Under the pieces are notes generated by a model that worked only from the letters and a program-made list of their open reading frames with translations, did no database searches and was not told the origin of the DNA. A program made the position numbers and the translations under genes. A stretch of 64,000 nucleotides of DNA, taken from Nomia melanderi (Eukaryota; Arthropoda; Insecta; Hymenoptera; Halictidae). This document shows, in pieces, positions 59,551 to 64,000 of this stretch. Position 1 is the first letter of the stretch, and each line of letters begins with the position of its first letter. Where the stretch lies: the NCBI RefSeq assembly GCF_051020985.1, contig NC_135012.1, positions 9,984,451-10,048,450 of the forward strand, read 5' to 3'.

Positions 59551-60360
59551 AAATATCACTCTCTGGTTCTGTTTTCCCGGTCGGGCGTCGCGACGCCCGC
59601 GCTTTTTCGGTCGACGCGGACGAACGGACGCCGCGGCTGCCACCAAATCTCTCCTCCTGCGAGCCTGATAACGGGGGCTGTGCGCAAGCAACCGTCTAGA
59701 CACTTCATCTTAACGGAAGCTCCGTGGGACACCGAGCTTTTCCTCCCTTTTTCCTTAGCTGCGTAAAGAAGTGCCTTCCAGTTCCGGTGACCGACGATCA
59801 TACCCGGTCGCAGTCGTTCGTTATTCCCCGGGGAATCACCAGGAAACCACTCGAACGCCGGTCTATCCTGTGAAAAGAACCGATACACGTGTATCGTTCC
59901 TCGTCTCCCGCTGTATTCATATTTCCACTCTGGCGTCACGCTCGCTCTGCCCCTCCGCCCCCCACCTGCATCGTTTTTTTCCTTCTCTCCCCCGCGGTTC
60001 CGATGCTTTCGTTACGTTTTATTATTGGCACCCGGCCCAATACGACCGGCGCGTGCTCTCCTGATAGGACGCCGCGACGCACCCTGGCCGACGCGACTGT
60101 CGTAGTCCGACGGAGAAAAATTCGATTGTCCTAGAAACTAGAAAGTCAGGGAGGCAAAAATTAGAGGAACACTATGCGACGAAATAAGATGTAATAGAGA
60201 ATGAAGTTTGTGGTACTGTGAATTTTAGTTTCTATCGCACCTCACTTCGTCGCGTTCGATGTCCCTCCCAGTTTCCTTGGCTCCTTGACTTTTTAACTTT
60301 TAGGACAAGCGAAGTCTTTTCTGCGTCGGACTATGCCGATTTCGATGTCGCGGAGCCAGA
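59550..60360. promoter_or_regulatory. CpG island with 18-bp palindrome and inverted repeat
   Basis: CGGGCGTCGCGACGCCCG at 59582-59599 is a perfect 18-bp palindrome. Further right, about 60143-60195 (GAAAGTCAGGGAGGC, GCGACGAAATAAG) and about 60240-60300 (TTCGTCGCGTTCG, TCCTTGACTTTTT) form an imperfect inverted repeat. Overlapping open frames on both strands have no domain. Confidence 0.4.
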
Positions 60361-62001
60361 ATTGCGTTAACGTCGTCAAGCAAGAGGTTTCTCATTATTG
60401 TGGGCACCTTTGGGAATTAACCCTTTGCGGATGGATGCCATTTTGGGAAGATGAAATTTTCACATTTGGAATACTACAGGAGAAGTTAAATCTGAGAATT
60501 TGAAAATTATGAAACTTTATGTGTAGAGTAAATCGAGTCTAATATTGTTTTTGTGCCGAATTTCACTTTGAAGGGTGAAATCACCCCTTGAAAGGAATGA
60601 AAATTTTTCTGGTTCATGGGTTATCTTGAATATGGTGGGAAAATGTTTAAGCAAAAATAAATTTTCATAATTCAAATTCAACATTTTGACAAATTTTATT
60701 TTGCAATTTTATCGACGTAAAAGAACAATGTATTTTTGTTGAAACTTCTTTCCGCCATCTCTTTGAATATCTTATATATTTTTCTTTTTTTCTTAATTTC
60801 TCGTAAATACATGAAAATTCACAGTCTATTAATTACGGCGAACGACATATAATACAATTATCATGACGTATAAAACTTGTATCCACAAGTTGATATATAA
60901 ACTTCGAAACTAGATTTTCAAATTCGTATATCCAGTATCATTTAAATAGTTTATAACTTCTACGATGAGTTCATTGTAAATATTCTAATCTATAGAAAAC
61001 AAAGAAAAAAGTATTGTAGCGGTCTAATAGGTTTCGAGTTGAAAGAATGTTAATAAGAATGTTGATTTGTTTTCAATAGTTTTAATACCAATATATCGTG
61101 AAATAATTTAAAGAACTCTACAATATATTATTTGATAGAGATGTATAATACTCGACATATTACTCGATGTAGTAATGAATGCAATATCTAGTTAAAATAA
61201 ATTTACCATTCATGTTCAAACAATATATACATTCTCAAATCTTTGAAACATTTGCTATTAATTTTACTATTCTTCCTCGAAGATGAAAATTGAAAATCCT
61301 AAATTTCATATATATTTGCCGTTTAATCTATTACACGTTCATTTTAAGCTTAAACAAGCCTTGTAAAACCTCTTTACGTGTGATATAACAGCATTAAACG
61401 TTCGATAAGTAAGAAACAGAGATATGATAAAAAATTAAAATCTTCAAATATAAATAAGAAATTATCTTATCCGTTGCATTTAATTTACCAACGATAACAA
61501 GTTCGTTGTACATAACTTTTAATATTGTCGTAAGAGTTTCAGTAAAAGTTCCGCGAACCGGACGCGTCCGACCGTTTTGGTCAAATGTATCTTTCATTCT
61601 TTCGTTCTTTAATTGCAAATTGTGCAGTGAGCAAAAAACGACGTGTACAAGAGTAAAGAAATCGAATCATATACACACAAGTGCATCGTGAAAGCAACGC
61701 GCATTACGCCGGTGGTTACTTGCACCGCAAAGATGGACCGCAGTACGTAACGAATTTTACTGTAATTACGATGTAATTTGCCTCGAGTACGTCGGGCCCT
61801 TTGATGACTATTTTCTTAGATTATCTTCAGCGTTCTCCCATTTTCGCGCGCGACGAAATCGCCCGCGAAGGAAATTACTCCGTTGGTAATTATCTAACGT
61901 GAGAAAAGCCTCCGGTGTTTTGAAAAAAGTAATCTCCGCAAATTAACTGTCTCATCTTTCTCAGCATTCCTTTTTATTAGAGTCACAATACTCTTTTATT
62001 G
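60361..62001. other. No recognised gene
   Basis: TTAACCCTTTGCGGATGG at 60418 resembles one end of a TTAA element. The rest, to about 61550, is AT-rich; 61550-61900 is balanced. Confidence 0.5.
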
Positions 62002-62215
62002 TTAACGCTGAGTGACGGAACACGTCAATTCGACGCACATTGAATTTTATGAACGTTATTTGATTAAATATTTCAGTCGGTTTTGCTTGATCCAATTACA
62101 CGAATATGTATCTTGATTGTTTTTAAATCTATAATTTTCAAAATCTAAACGGTCGAATATCAACTTTACTAGGAACAATAGAGTAAGCTGTACAATGAAT
62201 GCTCGTAAACCTAGT
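62002..62215 (+). mobile_element. TTAA-type repeat, family J (copy 2)
   Basis: Starts TTAACGCTGAGTGACGG and ends near GCTCGTAAACCTAG; it aligns in the same orientation with 40960-41190, diverged in the middle. Confidence 0.6.
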
Positions 62216-63224
62216 GACAATAATGAATATATTGAATGAATGTAAACTCGAATTTTCAGACAATTTTTCGTATTCTATTGAACTCGTTAATTAAGAAAGG
62301 TAATTAAATTGGTTAAAGGTAATTAAACATTTTTCCCTCGTTTTCAATAAATTATTAACAGCAAAGTGGTTACATCGATCACAGTGGAAAAAGAAATCAC
62401 AAATCAAGTGGCTAATATTCCACGTATCTCCAACGCTTCTGTACGCAACCAATTTCGGAAGCCTCGAAGGATACACGAAAAAAATACAAGAAACACCGAC
62501 GAGGATTTCCTAGCAACGCTTAAGCAACATAAACTCCCGAGTAGGGGAACGGTGTAGTTAACGCAGATTTTAAATCGTTTTTACTGCGCTCGCAAAAAGG
62601 ACGCACACGGGGCCACGTTCGGCCGGAGGAAATTAATGAATTCAGAACAGGTTTCCGATACAAAATGGGTTTGGCTTCATTTCCTAATTAACGTCGCGCG
62701 CATCCGCGTTACGTTCTCTTTCGTTTACCATATTCGATACAGTGTGTCCGTTCCGTTGGCCGCGAGCCGTCACGTTAAATAATTTGCATACGCGGTCCTA
62801 ACTGACGAGCGGGTCGGATAGGATTTCCGATAAATACAAATTAAACGGCATTTTAAGGAACAATTAGCACCGGTGGAAGGAGGCCGGCTCGCGCAGCGCC
62901 CGCGATTGCTCCATTTCCTTTTCGGACCGGCTGAAATTTATGCCCGCCGACGTATCGACGGTAAAGGACATAATTGGGCCGAGTTTGCGCAAAAGTATCG
63001 TTAACATAGTCCCACTCGGAGCGTCGCCGCTTCTCGGCGTAATTGCATTCAATTAAAGATGCAAAGTGTTCGAACCCGTTTCCGTCCGTGATGGAGCCCC
63101 GTAACTTCTCGAATTTGTCTTCTCGTAATTCTTCCCACGATTTTCTGCCGGTTTTCCCTTTCTCGGCTCCCTAAACGCGCTCGGCGTTCTACGAAATGGC
63201 GTCCGATGCTCGGCCGTTGATCAA
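62216..63224. other. No recognised gene
   Basis: 62580-63220 has balanced composition and TTAATTAAC- and AATTAATG-like words typical of non-coding regulatory DNA. Short frames on both strands have no domain. Confidence 0.4.
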
Positions 63225-63310
63225 TTAACAGTAGAACTAACGTACCGGACGGAACGACTGGTTTCGGTTTTCTTGTTTCGCAATTATTGATATCTACGGA
63301 TTATCGATAT
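63225..63310 (-). mobile_element. Family H fragment
   Basis: TTAACAGTAGAACTAACG at a TTAA (63225-63228), then GACTGGTTTCGGTTTTCTTG and TTTCGCAATTATTGATATC, matches the right end of family H in reverse. It runs into an ATT-rich low-complexity stretch (63295-63375). Confidence 0.65.
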
Positions 63311-63485
63311 CTTCGGATTATTGATATTTTAGTATTATTATCGTCATTATCATTGTCGTTATTAATATTTTATTGTTTGTAAACGAAGTCCGTATAATGC
63401 GTAAGTACTACGAATAGTTCCAGAGATATTTGCATTTATAAATTCAAATGTGTCACTCGGTACATATAAGGTGCACGTCGTTTCC

Positions 63486-63699
63486 TTAATACTGGAACTA
63501 CCAATAAAAATGACTGGTTTCCTTGTTTCGCTATTATTGAGATCTTAGAAACATTGAATATTCGAAATGATTTTGAAAATAAATAGTTTCACTTGAATAT
63601 TATAACGAATGTCCGAAGAAATTCAAAATAATCTATTGCTATAATTTTTATGGAGATTACACATCAATCGTATTAAATGTTCAGTAGTTCTAGTGTTAA
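63486..63699 (-). mobile_element. TTAA-type MITE, family H (full copy)
   Basis: TTAA at 63486-63489 and 63696-63699, with ends TACTGGAACTACC and AGTAGTTCTAGTG. The interior is the reverse complement of 9944-10152. Non-coding, 214 bp. Confidence 0.85.
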
Positions 63700-63811
63700 G
63701 TTAGTATCACTATTACTACAATTTTGAGAAGTTGCTTGTTTCTGTCTAGTGCTCTTTACTATGGTGTTTCGAAAACAATAAGATATGTTAATTTGACAAA
63801 AATCTATGATA

Positions 63812-64000
63812 TTAACGCTCCAACTATCGAGAACTGAATACAATTGATATATAAACCCTATGAAAATTGTAACAATAGATTACTTTTAGTTTCTTCAGAC
63901 ATTCATTAAAGTATCCAAGTGGATCTATTTTCACTTGAATACTAGAATGTACGTCTGAAGAAACTGGAAATGATCTGTTACAATTTTTATCGAGATTAGA
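63812..64000 (+). mobile_element. Family H foldback, running off the window
   Basis: AAAATTGTAACAATAGATTAC and TTTCTTCAGACATTCATTAAAG are followed, after a short centre near 63930, by their reverse complement (AATGTACGTCTGAAGAAAC, TGTTACAATTTTTAT). The element is a near-perfect hairpin of about 65-bp arms, cut by the window end. Confidence 0.75.

Noticed and set aside
1..64000. CRISPR arrays, operons, phage or bacterial features
   Set aside because: No regularly spaced identical repeats with unique spacers, no ribosome binding sites with tightly packed genes; composition and elements are those of an insect nuclear genome.

Overview
The window looks like nuclear DNA of an insect, most likely a hymenopteran such as a bee. 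This is inferred, not proven. The background is very AT-rich, broken by short CpG-rich islands in which CpG is abundant rather than depleted. There are many short inverted-terminal-repeat elements flanked by TTAA. No intact protein-coding gene, rRNA, tRNA, operon or CRISPR array can be supported. The longest open frames lie in biased GC-rich or purine-rich sequence and do not resemble proteins.

Layout. 0.3-1.65 kb is a purine-rich tract with four copies of a GC-rich core spaced 199-252 bp apart. 1.8-11.9 kb is dense in non-autonomous TTAA elements (families A, B, G, H, L and a 0.93 kb composite) with one CpG-rich stretch at 5.3-5.96 kb. 12-19 kb is mostly unique AT-rich DNA with a large CpG island at 16.8-17.7 kb. 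A LINE 3' remnant lies at 19.43-19.78 kb. A second copy of the G-H composite (20.6-21.0 kb) and an inverted copy of the A-X composite (22.5-22.96 kb) follow. 26.5-26.9 kb holds a decayed coding-like sequence of unknown family on the minus strand. 28.5-29.0 kb holds the N-terminal half of a Tigger/jerky-type (pogo, CENP-B-like) transposase, broken by two stops. A CpG island at 31.9-33.3 kb contains a possible short first coding exon. Further islands lie at 39.2, 41.4, 45.0, 53.0, 55.7 and 59.6 kb. At 56.31-56.87 kb there is a six-unit minisatellite built from two alternating 77-bp unit types. The window ends in a cluster of family H elements.

The main biological content is therefore a mobile-element landscape dominated by short TTAA (piggyBac-type) elements, several of which share one TTAA at their junction, between GC-rich islands that may be promoters or enhancers of genes outside the window. 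Host gene regulation is inference only. The element families rest on direct comparison of copies inside this window.
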